Shown in pieces: positions 1 to 11,021 of a stretch of DNA of 64,000 nt. A model generated the notes under the pieces. That model had not been told where the DNA came from, made no database searches, and saw nothing but the letters and a program-made list of their open reading frames with translations. The DNA comes from Antennarius striatus (lineage: Eukaryota > Chordata > Actinopteri > Lophiiformes > Antennariidae). The position numbers and the translations under genes were made by a program. How positions within the stretch are numbered: position 1 is the first letter of the stretch; the number at the start of each line of letters is the position of its first letter. Where the stretch lies: NCBI RefSeq assembly GCF_040054535.1, contig NC_090778.1:8316001-8380000 (forward strand). The letters run 5' to 3'.

Positions 1-323
1 GAAACTGTTGAGCACTTTTTCATAACATGATCATCAAGTTTTTTTCTGTATGAATCTTACTGAACACATATGCTGTCATTTATCATTTGTTTGGAAGAAA
101 ACTTTGTAGTATTTAAATTGGTTACATACATTTAATAAAGTTAGAAGTATTTTAAATGCACTACTAAATTAGTTTCAAATACTCCTGGTACAATTGTCAG
201 GTTTAAAAAAACGAGGGAGAATTTTTTGTAAATCAATGGGAGTGTTTAAAAATTCTGTATTTTCTTTATTATTTTTCATCCTGTGTCCAATAAGTGCATT
301 CATTTCTCCTTGTGTGTCTGTAG

Positions 324-459
324 GAGTCTGCCTTTGGCCAGGAAGGGTGCGGTGTCTAGCGCCCTCTACATGTGCTGGCTGGAAACCCTGTCCAAAGACG
401 TCCCACCTCTGCTGCTGGTCCGAGGAAACCACCAGAGCGTTCTTACTTTCTACTCCTAA
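324..459 (+). CDS. slc12a2: Last coding exon of Na-K-2Cl cotransporter (NKCC1-like), partial gene
   Basis: This exon encodes the extreme C-terminus of a cation-chloride cotransporter of the SLC12A1/2 group, a plasma-membrane carrier that brings in Na, K and 2 Cl. A polypyrimidine/TAG acceptor ends at 323. The first base completes a split codon, then 44 codons follow to TAA at 457-459. The peptide includes [17 protein letters not shown] and ends [16 protein letters not shown], which is the conserved terminal signature of vertebrate NKCCs. The [12 protein letters not shown] and SKD wording fits NKCC1 better than NKCC2; this assignment is from memory of the family, not an alignment. Upstream exons lie off the left edge, and 1-323 is the end of the last intron. 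The in-frame ORF that runs through from 194 is intron read-through and not the protein start. Confidence 0.85.
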
Positions 460-2227
460 CCCACAGCCATAAAAGTGTGTCATAACCATTCACATATATA
501 GAAACGTATCCTTGTTAATTTATTACAGTATTGTAACTTAAGCTGAAAAAAAGACCAGTTTTTAAAAAAAATTTTTTTAACAAGTTAATCAAAACCGATG
601 GTCATTTAGTTTCTTTTACCTTCACTGATATCTGCCTTTTATGTGATGGAGTAATTAAAATGTGATTTAACAGATTTTGTATATTTTTATTTATATATAA
701 TGATGAAATCATTATTTTAGAATGTTTGATGATATTCAGCAGACATGTAATTGAGAAGATGTATTTTTCACTGGGTTTCATACAGCAACACCATCTCTGT
801 TAACATTATCTGATATATTGTTTTATTAAAAATGAACTAAATTACATTTTCTTGTCAAGTCATTTTTTACACGTCTACAGTTATTTCCCAATTTTTGTCA
901 CGAGAGCACATTAGTGTTATGATTTTGTGTCATCAGTGAAAGAGTGGATACAAGACCAAATAGAAAGGATCACACGAAAATAAATCAAATTGACCTAAAA
1001 GCATATCTGATGTTTGGCCATTGTTCTACTTAGCTAATGTTTACAAGGTTTTTTGTTTTCTCTGGTGAGCTGGGATGCAGAAGTAACTAAATCTGCTCAT
1101 GACAACCCGTGTCTAAATGTAATATGATAGTCAATTTTATTACCATTACAGCCAAACCATTTTTAAAAATATTATCACAGTGAAAAATGACTCAATGCAA
1201 TGGTTGTCCAAGTGGACTCAACGGCCAGTGTAGGTGTCTCTAGAATTTACATTTAAACATCTAACGAAATACAGCATTTAAATAAAGTAGATGCTTTTTT
1301 TCCCTGTTACGTTGGCAAATAGTGACTTCTTGTGGACATTAAAGGCATTATTTTAGTTTTTTGCTGGTAATCATGAAAAATGTTTGTGGACCACAAAATG
1401 CACCACAAGATGGGATGGATTTCTGAATTTCTCACAGATGGAATTTCACAAAGTTTTCCAAGTTTCCTCCAGAGATGTAAGTATTTCACAAAAACTCATG
1501 AGTCTGGTATTTTATTGCCATTTGTTTTCTAGCAAATTTGGTAACTTACCTATCATTAAAATTATTTACTGTTACTTGTTTTAAAAGGCAATGCAAGTGA
1601 TGAAATTAATGGAGGAATAAATGACATTAAAAAAATAATTTACGGAGAGATGGAAAAGTAATATTCCAACAGACAAATTTTAACGCAAGTAGTTTAACTG
1701 TATTTCTAAGAATAATATATAAAAGCAATTTTAAGTATATAATTTCTGCTACCCACAGTACAGAGATTACTTACAGCTGCAAATTTTGTCACAACATGAT
1801 TAAAGCTAATCTGCAAAAACATTTATACTGGTACAGAATGAAGTTTTTCAGTCCTGGATGGATGAACTTATATATTATAATTTAGTTGCCTTGCCAGAGT
1901 GCATTAAAAGCTTATTTCACTAAGAATAGAGATGACAGGGGAAAAGATGCTGCTAACACTAACTTGGTAAATCTAGTTCCTATGTTCAATGTTTGCCAAA
2001 TATAACAGGTTAACAAAGCTGCATATGTAAGCACAGTAATGCCTTTTGAGTTTGACCACACTCCATCCCACAGTGGCTAAGGTCGAAAAAGACTAACCCC
2101 TTCACCAGCCCCAAAAACTGCTGCTGAAGGTCTGAAACTTTTTGACTGGACTGGTGCATTGACTTTTTCACTCTGTGAGCTGCCTACTTAACTCATGTCA
2201 TTATTTTTGCCACCTCTATCTAAAATG
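460..2227 (+). other. 3' UTR/downstream flank of slc12a2; no other gene seen
   Basis: This AT-rich stretch follows the slc12a2 stop codon and should contain its 3' UTR. An AATAAA hexamer at 1280-1285 is one possible poly(A) signal, but the true end cannot be fixed from sequence. Short ORFs at 1307-1584 show no recognisable protein. No repeat was recognised before the element that starts at 2230. Confidence 0.4.
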
Positions 2228-2841
2228 TACATGGTACCTCTACTTACGAAATTAATTGGTTCTGGAAGAAATTTCGTAAGTAGAAAATTTTGTAAGTAGA
2301 GACACGTTTTCTATGCAAATGCCCTATCCATTCCAAGCCCCCCAAAATTCAGACATAAATGTTTTATAAAGCATAAAAATGCATCAAAAAATGTAACAAA
2401 TACACGTTACAATTAGATTATTACGCAATAGATGAGAGTTGTGCATAATGTAAAAAACAAAGAATAGAGAATAACAATGACGGTCATTTACCTTTTAACT
2501 GCTGTCCTCATTGTTTTTTGCCCTCTTTGGTTCATGCGCTCTTGCCTCACCATGCCAAACAACAGTGAATTCCAGTCCTCCTTTTGAACTGCTCCAACCA
2601 CCGACGCGATGCCTTAAACTCCTTAAACTTCCTTTTGTTTTAATAACGTGGCGATTGTAGATGCATTGCGGCCATTTTTTTTGGCGAGATCAACCAAACA
2701 CATCCTTTTTTCATGCTCTTCTATTATCTCTTGCTTTTTTTGTACGGACAGAAAAACTATTTTCTTCGTCTTTTCTTTTTATCCTTTCTCCTTCATTTTC
2801 TTGGGGTCCATAGCGAATACTCAAAAAGTTAATATATTTAC

Positions 2842-3898
2842 TAGGGCTGTCACTTAAACGCGTTAATTAGATTAATTAATTACGCCGTAAAGTAATGCGC
2901 TATAAAAATTAACGCAATTAATCGCGAGTGGCAAGTCAATGCGCAAGCATTTTAAATTTGGCCCATTGAGTGACCCGTAGGCTGCAATGGCACTTCAATT
3001 CATAACTGAGCCACTAGTCAAAAGCAGGACGACTGACAACAGAAATGGACGCAACACAGGAGAGCGAGGCAAGTTCACTCGGACCTTTGGGCGGAAAGTA
3101 AGTTTATTTATAAAAAGAACAAAGACTATCAACAAAAATGAGGACGAGCCAGCAGCAAAGAAGAGCCTCCTCCTGCTGTCTTCAGACTTGGACGAGGAGC
3201 AGGGGCCTCTAGCCCGCTACAAAGCTGAGCCGTGCATCGGAGTGCATGAGTGTCCACCGGAAGTGGTGGGCACCTCACGCAGGAGCTTATGAACAGCTGT
3301 CCTCTCTTGCGCGCAAATACCTGGCTACCCCTGCCACGTCTGTGCCATTTGAGAGACTCTTTTCACTCACAGGTAACATCATTCGAAAGAAGAGGGTAGC
3401 CTTACTCAGACAATGTAAACAAGCTTGTTTGTCTGAGCAATTGGATCAAGGACACAGAGTTGTCTGTTGTCAGTTATTTATTTCATTTAACTGTATTTGT
3501 ATTGGTTTGGCTCCACAGTGCACTGGCGTCGTACCCGGAGTGTCCCCTGCCTCACGCGCTATGATGCCAAGATAGGCTCTGGCTCCCCGTGACCCACTGC
3601 GGCGGACACAGCGGTGGTAATCTGAAGATGACTGACTGTATTGGTTTGCTGATGTGCTTGACCTTTTTTCTTTTAAATTTCATTTATAAAGCACACTTAA
3701 CCAATAAAAATGTGGATTTCAAATCTTCTCTTCTTGGTGTATTCTATTGATTAGTCATGCACTACAATTTTGTAATGTCCTAGAATTCAAATTATTTACT
3801 TGGCGGCCTTTAGCAGGTATGAGATTAAAATGCGATTAATTAATTAATTACAAATCCTATAATTAATTAGATTTTTTTTTGATTGCCTGACAGCACTA
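2842..3898 (+). mobile_element. hAT-superfamily DNA transposon (truncated, 1057 bp) with 8-bp TSD
   Basis: The element has short inverted ends, TAGGGCTGTCA at the left and TGACAGCACTA at the right. It is bracketed by a perfect 8-bp target duplication ATATTTAC at 2834-2841 and 3899-3906. Subterminal blocks rich in TTAATTAATTA occur at both ends. The paralogous Tigger-like copy at 35572-36514 has no insertion at the matching point, which confirms the boundaries. It carries only the end of a hAT transposase. Confidence 0.92.
3246..3440 (+). pseudogene. hAT transposase C-terminal dimerisation-domain remnant
   Basis: The translation contains KYLATPATSVPFERLFSLTG followed by KKRVALL, the hallmark of the hAT C-terminal dimerisation region (usual form LARKYLATPATSVPCERLFS). 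The BED zinc finger and the DDE catalytic core are missing. A short upstream ORF (2987-3292) is out of frame with it and holds only degraded transposase sequence. This is a dead remnant inside the 1057-bp element. Confidence 0.75.
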
Positions 3899-4479
3899 AT
3901 ATTTACGTAAAACTATCAGAACACCTCATGAGTCGAGGGGCCGAATGATGAGGACGCTATACAAAGACACCGATCTAGCCACACACAGAGGTCCCTCTTA
4001 GCCAATGGGATGCCAGGATGCTGGGTACTAGCCAATGGCAGAGCAGCTATAAGTGTGTTGCGTTCAGGAAACTTTTGGGAGCTGCGAGTAGCAGCCCATA
4101 CTGTATTTTTAGCTTTCGTAACTCGAAATTTCTAATGACATTAATATTTTCCTGTTGAGGCGTTTCGTTAGTAGAAAATTTTGTATGTAGAGACATTCGT
4201 AAGCAGAGGTACCACTGTACTTGTATAGCTGTATGTTCACAATTTTCTTTTCTTTTACTGTTAGGGAATGACCAAACAATATTTTTGTTGCAGTGACAAC
4301 ATCTCAAATAAAATTTATGTCTTATGAAAAAATAATTGTGCTCTTGAAAGAATCTGTCGCAGCTCTCAGTTCAGTTCTGAGTGTTCTGGTGAGGGTACTA
4401 GATATTCGGTGGATAGTTTTTAATACAATAAAATAATACAATAATAAAATAATATCCTTTCATTGAACCAAAAATCTAG

Positions 4480-4573
4480 ATTGTTGTGTGTCAAATCTTT
4501 CAGCACTTTGGAGGCCCCAGGAAGTCTCGAGGTCATGAAAGATTCTGCAAAAATTCCTCCGGGATTAATAAAG

Positions 4574-4611
<38 letters not shown>

Positions 4612-4612
4612 G
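4480..4612 (+). repeat. LINE 3' tail ending in (ATCT)n microsatellite
   Basis: The stretch ends with TCCGGGATTAATAAAGT followed by about ten ATCT units. GGGATTAATAAAG plus a short tandem repeat is a typical 3' end of teleost Rex1/L2-type LINEs. The same tail occurs on the minus strand at 58744-58830 and, in variant form, near 46740. No coding part of a LINE is attached. Confidence 0.55.
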
Positions 4613-4619
4613 AATCTAA

Positions 4620-5400
4620 TCTGTTTTTAGAAATGTTTGTGTAAATGTCAGTATCTTTTAATAATTTTGTTTGCACTAAATGTCCGCGTGACTGATTAGG
4701 TTATGTCATCAGCCTTGTGAAACTGTCGACTAGATGTCTCTGCTAACTTCTTGAGGTCACGATGTGCCTACTGAAACTGGGGGAAAGATTAGTGGAGAGC
4801 AGAGGGGCCAAAGTTAAACAACTGATTCGCACCTCCCATAGTCACGCCTTTAGAGTATAAAAAGATATGGGATCCATTTCCTAGTTTGTACTTGAAGTTT
4901 AAAATAAAATATAAACAGTGTAAAATTAAATTATATCCATTCAACTGCGTGCTAAAAAAAAGCCACAATAATCAATGAAAAACACTTAGAAGGAAAAACG
5001 CTAATTGGTCTGCTGTGTCTCTCTCTTGTAACACTGGGAACACCACGTTATCAATCTCCACGTTATGGGAAGTTACAATATATTTAGAAGTTATTCACTT
5101 CGCTTTTTTTTGACTGTGTCTGTTGTGAAAAATATATATCACGGAGCTCTCTCTCTCTGCGTGCCGTTCCATCCATTCCTCCCTCTTCACGTGTCCACAG
5201 GGCCGATCCGGCTTTTTTAACTCCCTGGTTCAAGGGAACGTCCCCCCTCCACTCAGGGAGCGTCTACAAATGCATGAATTTAGGGAGTGTCTGCAATGAA
5301 ATGAATTACTATAAATAACCTGGGTTACACTAACAACGGTGACCACACCCACAAAACTATAGCAAGCTAGACGTCAAAATTACAAATTACCACTGCTCGA
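4620..5400. other. Intergenic, no gene recognised
   Basis: The stretch is AT-rich with short low-complexity runs, including a (CT)n run at 5147-5157. No conserved ORF was recognised. The part from about 5140 may belong to the internal region of the degraded retroelement suggested at 5406-5480, but this is unproven. Confidence 0.4.
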
Positions 5401-5405
5401 GAGAA

Positions 5406-5480
5406 TTCCCTGACGAGCCCCCATTTTATGTTACAACCCTGCAGAATGTGACTATGATATGTGACTAAATGGCCGTAACA
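5406..5480 (-). other. Possible retroelement primer-binding site and LTR end (tRNA-Pro type)
   Basis: Read on the minus strand, 5423 down to 5406 is TGGGGGCTCGTCAGGGAA. It differs at two positions from the 18-nt tRNA-Pro primer-binding site used by gammaretrovirus-like elements. Just upstream in that strand is a sequence ending TGTAACA, and 52 bp are bounded by TGTTAC and GTAACA (5429-5480). No gag or pol sequence was recognised beside it. It may be a relic of an internally deleted LTR element or a chance match. Confidence 0.35.
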
Positions 5481-5660
5481 TAAACCAAAAACCCGGAAAA
5501 TAATCCAACAGGAACTCGAGCAGCTGAAATGTAAAGAAGTGGAGCAAACACAAAAGACTTTTCAGTTGCAACTGGTTATTTTATATATATTTAAGACAAG
5601 ACTTGAACACAAAATCAGTGAGACTGCCAAACTACAAAATGATGTCACATGGTCTACGGC

Positions 5661-5830
5661 AGCGGTCCCCAACCTTTTTGCGCCACGGACCGGTTTCATC
5701 TCAGACAATATTTTCATGGACCGGCCTTCATTTGCTCCATAAGCGTTAATGACGCCAGGACAGCTTTAGTCTAATAATAAATCATCCGCAGTGGTTTTAT
5801 GTAAAATGCAGACATCAACAGACAATAAAC
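5661..5830 (+). repeat. hAT-type DNA element fragment (5' end)
   Basis: The stretch begins with CAGCGGTCCCCAACCTTTTT, a terminal motif shared by a large family of vertebrate hAT elements, and continues with the usual ACGGACCGG region. No matching right end was found, so the fragment is 3'-truncated. The boundary near 5830 is approximate. Confidence 0.6.
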
Positions 5831-5931
5831 GACCTTTTTTTCTTTAATTAATAATCAACATCTCTGTAAACAAAATAATTGTAAATAATAATTATATTAA
5901 AAACTTGATTGAATGACTGCACTAATGAGGT

Positions 5932-8212
5932 TTATTGTGAAACATAGCGACTTACAATTATACAATTATATATATAGGGTATGTTTGGGGTGAGGTATGC
6001 AATTTCAGGTAATTGTGGTAGCTGACTACAGGTGGAGTGATCAGCAGGGTAATTCGAAGCTCCTTGTTGGACAGCTCCAGGCAGGCACTGGAGCTGGATT
6101 GGATGATCTGGTTCTAAGAAAAAACAAAACACAGAACACAGACACACCACACCACAGCCATCTCTCCCAGAAACACCCACATGCACATTCACACCTACAC
6201 ACAGTACACACAAAATACACATGTAGGCATACGTAACATTGGCACCACTCCACAAAGTCAGCCACCAATGCCCTGTACTCCCTCTCATCACCTTCCCGGA
6301 TACATGCCACTATCGCAGTATCATCGGAGTACTTCCGTATGTGGCATGTATCCGAGTTGTGCTTGAAGTCCGATGTGTAGAGGGTGAAGAGAATGGGGGA
6401 CAGCACAGTCCCCTGCGGCAACCCCGTGCTGCTGGTCACCATAGAAGACAAACAGTCCCCCATACGGACGTACTGGGGTCTGTCCGTTAGGTAGTCCTTG
6501 ATGCAGCTCACGAGGTAGGGGTCCACAGCCATGGAGGTCAGTTTGTCCTGTAGGAGCCGGGGCTGGATGGTGTTGAAGGCGCTTGAAAAGTCAAAGAAGT
6601 GCATCCTGACGGCACAGCCCCTGGTGTCCAGGTAGGAGAGCACACAGTGGAGGAGGTACAAGTGAGCGTCGTCAACCCCAACCTTGGCCTGATAGGTGAA
6701 CTGGAGAGGGTCCATTGCACCCTGCACCTGTGGACGCATGAGCTCCAGGACCAGTCGCTCTAGGGTCTTCATTACGTGGGAGGTAAGAGCGACCGGTCGG
6801 TGGTCGTTGAGCTCAGTAGGGTGTCTTTTCTTGGGTACCGGGACGATGCAGGAGGTCTTCCACAGTGACGGGACCCTACCCAGCCGCAGACTGAGGTTGA
6901 ACAATCGCTGCAGGGGTCCCCTAGTTCCGAAGCACAGGCTCGGAGGAGTCTTGGGGAGATCTTATCCGGTCCAGCCGCCTTACAGGGACGGAATCTCCGC
7001 AGCGTTGTTGTCACCAGGTCTGCAGTGATGACAGTCTCAGTCATGGTGGGATCAGAAAGTCGTGGCGAGGTTGGAAGTCCAGTGGTTGAGGTGGGGCCGT
7101 TGAGCTTCGCAGCTCTTGGAGTGGGCTCGGGAGAAGTGGCAGGGGCAGGGGTGGAAGGAGAAGTGGCAGGGGTGGAAGGAGAGGAAGCACAGGAGGAGGG
7201 AGCATCAGTGGAGTGGTCTGCAGGGCCTGGGACGAGGAGCCGGGAGTAGTGGGGGAGCTGAACCGATTGAAAAAGCTGTTTAGTTCATTCGCCCGTTCAC
7301 TGTTCCTCTCCACAGTGCTGCGTCCTTTCCTGTATCCGGTGATGGTTCTCATCCCATTCCAGACCTCCCGCACCTGGTTGCGCCCCAGCTGCTTCTCCAG
7401 CTTCCTACCGTACGCCTCCTTGGCCTTCCTCAGGCAGAGTCTCACTTCCTGCTGGGCCTTCTTCATCTCCTCCTCGTTCTTGCTCCTGAACGCCCGCTTC
7501 TTTCTGTTCATGACAGCCTTGACTTCCTTTGTTACCCAGGGTTTGTTGTTGGGGTAACACCTGACTGGGGCCACGGTGTCCACACAGAAGTCCATGTAAT
7601 CTGTAAAACATTGAGCTGCCCCCTCAATGTCCTCGCCATGTGAGCCCACGATGACATCCCAGTTGGTGGTGTGGAAGCAGTCCCTCAGCATCTCCTCTGC
7701 TTTCGGGGTCCACCTCCTGACCTGTCGTGTTGTTACTGGCAGCCGTTTCACCAGCGGGATGTAGGTGGGCTGTAGGTACACTAGGTTATGGTCTGATTAA
7801 CCTAGTGGAGGGAGGGAGGTGGCGGTGTATGCCTCCTTAGCATTAGTGTAGAACAGATCGATGGTTCTGTTCTTCTGTGTGGGACAGTCTACACACTGGA
7901 CCATTGTGGGGAGAGATGATTCCAAGGTGACGTGATTAAAGTCACCGGTGATAAAGACGAGCGCCTCCGGGTGCAGAGTCCGAAGAGTGGAGGTGGTGCC
8001 ACAGATGGTTTCTCATGCCGTCTCAGGGTCCGCGCGTGGAGGGATGTAGACGGCGAGGACAATAATCCGGTTAGAGGCTCTAGCCGTTAGTCTAGCCCTT
8101 TCGACGCGACCCGCTCGGCATCCGCGATATCTCCATCGGAGCTCAGCGGGGATGAGATCGCCTGTTGCTGGGTCTCCTTTGACCCCCAGATAAATCAACT
8201 CTTCCCTGGAGT
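5932..8212 (-). mobile_element. CR1/L2/Rex1-type LINE, 3' portion (split by RTE insertion)
   Basis: A non-LTR retrotransposon on the minus strand. The RT and part of the endonuclease lie here, and the 5' remainder lies at 11401-11545 beyond an inserted RTE element. The 3' end, from about 6240 down, runs into a CA-rich stretch and unassigned sequence, so the true 3' boundary is uncertain. The left edge touches the hAT fragment at 5661. Confidence 0.75.
6231..8200 (-). pseudogene. CR1/L2/Rex1-type LINE ORF2 (endonuclease-RT), broken
   Basis: Three minus-strand ORF blocks read in order. 8198-7800 is endonuclease sequence, including VTGDFNHV and TIDLFYTN. 7781-7041 is the linker before RT. 7044-6231 is reverse transcriptase, with FDFSSAFNTIQP, TGLPQGTVLSPILFTLY and YSDDTAIVA (palm motifs A to C; the catalytic box reads YSDD rather than YADD). 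The blocks are in different frames and the region after the thumb is missing, so no functional enzyme is made. The domain order and motifs fit the CR1/L2/Rex1 group; I cannot separate these clades by eye. Confidence 0.75.
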
Positions 8213-8243
8213 CTTCTTCTTCTTTTCCTTTCGGCTTTTCCCT

Positions 8244-10250
8244 TCAGGGGTCGCCACAGCGAATCAATTTCCTCCATCTAGCCCTGTCCTTTGAATCCTC
8301 TTCTCTCACACCAACTACCTTCATGTCTTCCCTCATTACATCCATAAACCTCCTCTTTGGTCTTCCTCTAGGCCTCCTGCCTGGCAGTTCAAAACTCAGC
8401 ATCCTTCTACCAATATATTCACTATCTCTCCTCTGGACATGTCCAAACCATCTCAGTCTGGCCTCTCTGACTTTATCTCCAAAACCTCTAACATGTGCTG
8501 TCCCTCTGATATACTCATTCCTGATCCTATCATTCCTGGTCACTCCCAGAGAGAACCTCAGCATCTTCATCTCTGCTACCTCCAGCTCTGTCTCCTGTCT
8601 TTTCCTCAGTGACACTGTCTCTAGACCAAACAACATCGCTGGTCTCACCACAGTTTTGTACACCTTTCCCTTCATTTTAGCTGAAACTCTTCTATCACAC
8701 ATCACACCTGACACTTTCCTCCACCCGTTCCATCCTGCCTGGACACGCTTCTTCACCTCTTTTCCACACTCTCCATTGCTCTGGACTGTTGAGCCTGAGT
8801 ACTTAAAATCCTCCACCTTCTTGATCTCTTCTCCCTCTAACCTCACTCTTCCACTTGGGTCCCTCTCATTCACACACATGTACTCTGTCTTACTGCGGCT
8901 AACCTTCAGTCCTCTCCTTTCCAGGACAAACCTCCACTTCTCTAGCTTCTCCTCCACCTGTTCCCTGCTCTCACTACAGATCACAATGTCATCTGCAAAC
9001 ATCATAGTCCATGGAGATTCCTGTCTAACCTCGTCTGTCAGCCTGTCCATCACCATGGCAAACAAGAAGGGGCTCAGAGCTGATCCCTGATGCAGTCCCA
9101 CCTCCACCTTGAACTCCTCTGTCACACCTACAGCACACCTCACCACTGTCTTACAGTCTTCATACATGTCCTGCACCGTTCTAACATACTTCTCTGCCAC
9201 TCCAGACTTCCTCATACAATACCACAGTTCCTCTCTGGGCACCCTGTCATAAGCTTTCTCCAGATCTACAAAAACACAATGCAGCTCCCTCTGGCCTTCT
9301 CTGTACTTCTCTATCAACATCCTCAAAGCAAATACTGCATCTGTAGTACTCTTTTTTGGCATGAAACCATACTGCTGCTCACAAATGTTCACTTCTGCCC
9401 TTAGTCTAGCTTCCACTACTCTCTCCCATAACTTCATTGTATGGCTCATCAGCTTTATTCCTCTGTAGTTGCCACAACTCTGCACATCTCCCTTGTTCTT
9501 AAAAATGGGCACCAGCACACTTCTCCTCCATTCCTCAGGCATCTTCTCACTATCTAAGATCCTGTTGAACAACCCAGTCAGAAACTCTACCGCCACCTCT
9601 CCTAGACACTTCCATACCTCTACAGGTATATCATCAGGACCGACTGCCTTTCCACTCTTCATCCTCTTCAATGCCCTCCTCACTTCATCCTGACTAATCT
9701 TTGCTACATCCTGGTCCACAACAGTCACCTCTTCTAGTCTTTGTTCCCTCTCATTTTCCACGTTCATCAACTCTTCAAAGTACTCTTTCCATCTTCCCAT
9801 CACACTACTGGCACCTGTCAATAGACTTCCATCCCTATCCTTAATCACCCTAACCTGCTGCACGTCCTTCCCATCTCTATCTCTCTGTCTTGCCAACCGG
9901 TATAGATCAGTCTCTCCCTCCTTACTGTCCAACCTAGCATACAAGTCATCATAAGCTTCTTGTTTGGCCTTTGCTACCTCTACCTTCACCTTACGCTGCA
10001 TCTCCCTGTACTCCTGTCTACTCTCCTCAGTCCTCTCAGTGTCCCACTTCCTCTTGGCTAACCTCTTTCTCTGTATACACTCCTGTACCTCCTCATTCCA
10101 CCACCAAGTCTCCTTATCTACTTTCCTTCCAGATGACACACCAAGTACTCTCTTACCTGTCTCCCTGATCACATTAGCTGTAGTTGTCCAGTCATCTGGA
10201 AGCACCTCCTGACCACCCAGAGCCTGTCTTAACTCCTTCCTGAAAGTCAT
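8244..10250 (-). pseudogene. RTE LINE reverse transcriptase region (copy 1), 668 codons open
   Basis: This is the longest open frame in the window. It runs from the connector after the endonuclease, through RT, to the C-terminal tail. RT motifs include SGKAVGPDDIPVEVW, NYRGIKLMSH, FVDLEKAYDRVP, LHQGSALSPFLFAMVMDRLT and MMFADDIVIC (catalytic FADD). The C-terminal part has LRWFGHVQRRDSEYIGRR and RPKRRFMDV, the arginine-rich end typical of RTE proteins. The endonuclease is in a different frame upstream (11021-10434), so the full protein is interrupted. The RT block itself is intact in this copy, which implies a fairly recent insertion. Confidence 0.85.
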
Positions 10251-10433
10251 GCAACACTCTTCCTTTTTCAGCTTCCACCATTTCCTCTTCTACTCTGCCT
10301 TTGCCCTCTTGATCTTCCTCACCACGAGAGTCATCCTACACACCACCATCCTATGCTGTTTGGCTACACTCACCTACCACTACTTTGCAGTCACTGATCT
10401 CTTTCAGGTTACACCGTCTACACAAGATGTAGT

Positions 10434-11021
10434 CTACCTCTGTGCTCCTACCGCCACTCTATGTTCCTGCCTCTTCTGGAAGAAAGTATTCACTACAGCC
10501 ATTTCCATCCTTTTTGCAAAGTCAACTACCATCTGTCCTTCTGCGTTCCTCTCCTGGATACCAAACCTGCCCATCACCTCCTCATCACCTCTGTTTCCTG
10601 CACCAACATGTCCATTGAAGTCTGCTCCAATGACAACTCTCTCACTTCTAGGCATGCTCTGCATCACTTCATCAAGGTCCGACCAGAATTTCTCCTTCTC
10701 CTCCAGCTCACATGCTACCTGTGGAGCATACCCGCTAACAACATTGAACATCACACCTTCTATTTCTAGCTTCAGACTCATCACTCTATCCGACACTCTT
10801 TTTACCTCCAGGACATTCCTAACAAACTCCTCCTTCAAGATAACTCCTACTCCATTTCTCTTCCCATCTACACCATGATAGAACAACTTGAACCCTGCTC
10901 CTAAACTTCTAGCCTTGCTACCTTTCCACCTGGTCTCCTGGACACACAGTATGTCTACCTTCCTCCTCTGCATCATGTCAACCAACTCTCTACCTTTTCC
11001 TGTCATAGTTCCAACATTCAA
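10434..11021 (-). pseudogene. RTE LINE AP-like endonuclease region (copy 1)
   Basis: The translation starts LNVGTMTGKGRELVDMMQRR and continues with ILCVQETRWKG and VIGADFNGHVG. These correspond to the N-terminal catalytic motifs of APE-type endonucleases of non-LTR elements (N, E and D-x-N positions). It is separated from the RT frame at 10250 by a frame change and stop codons around 10251-10433. Confidence 0.8.

Larger units (their letters stand above)
2230..4217 (-). mobile_element. Tigger/pogo-like non-autonomous DNA transposon, interrupted by a hAT element
   Basis: The ends are inverted repeats reading roughly (C)AGTGGTACCTCTACTTACGAA and its complement, flanked by TA at 2228-2229 and 4218-4219, as expected for Tc1/mariner/pogo elements. 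Taking out the hAT insertion and its duplicated target leaves about 920 bp. That is nearly the size of the second copy at 35572-36514, which lies in the opposite orientation. Internal sequence on the minus strand matches that copy, including the remnant start of a transposase with a CENP-B/Tigger-type helix-turn-helix. No complete transposase is present. Confidence 0.8.

Noticed and set aside
194..472. 92-codon plus-strand ORF starting MSGLKKRGRIF and covering the slc12a2 exon
   Set aside because: It is in another frame than the conserved NKCC C-terminus and runs through intron sequence.
4574..4612. Regularly spaced short repeats considered as a CRISPR-like array
   Set aside because: It is an uninterrupted 4-bp microsatellite at a LINE tail, in a vertebrate genome.
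6041..6230. Cys-rich C-terminal extension of the CR1/L2-type RT ORF
   Set aside because: It is translation of a CA-rich repeat and unrelated sequence beyond the RT break.
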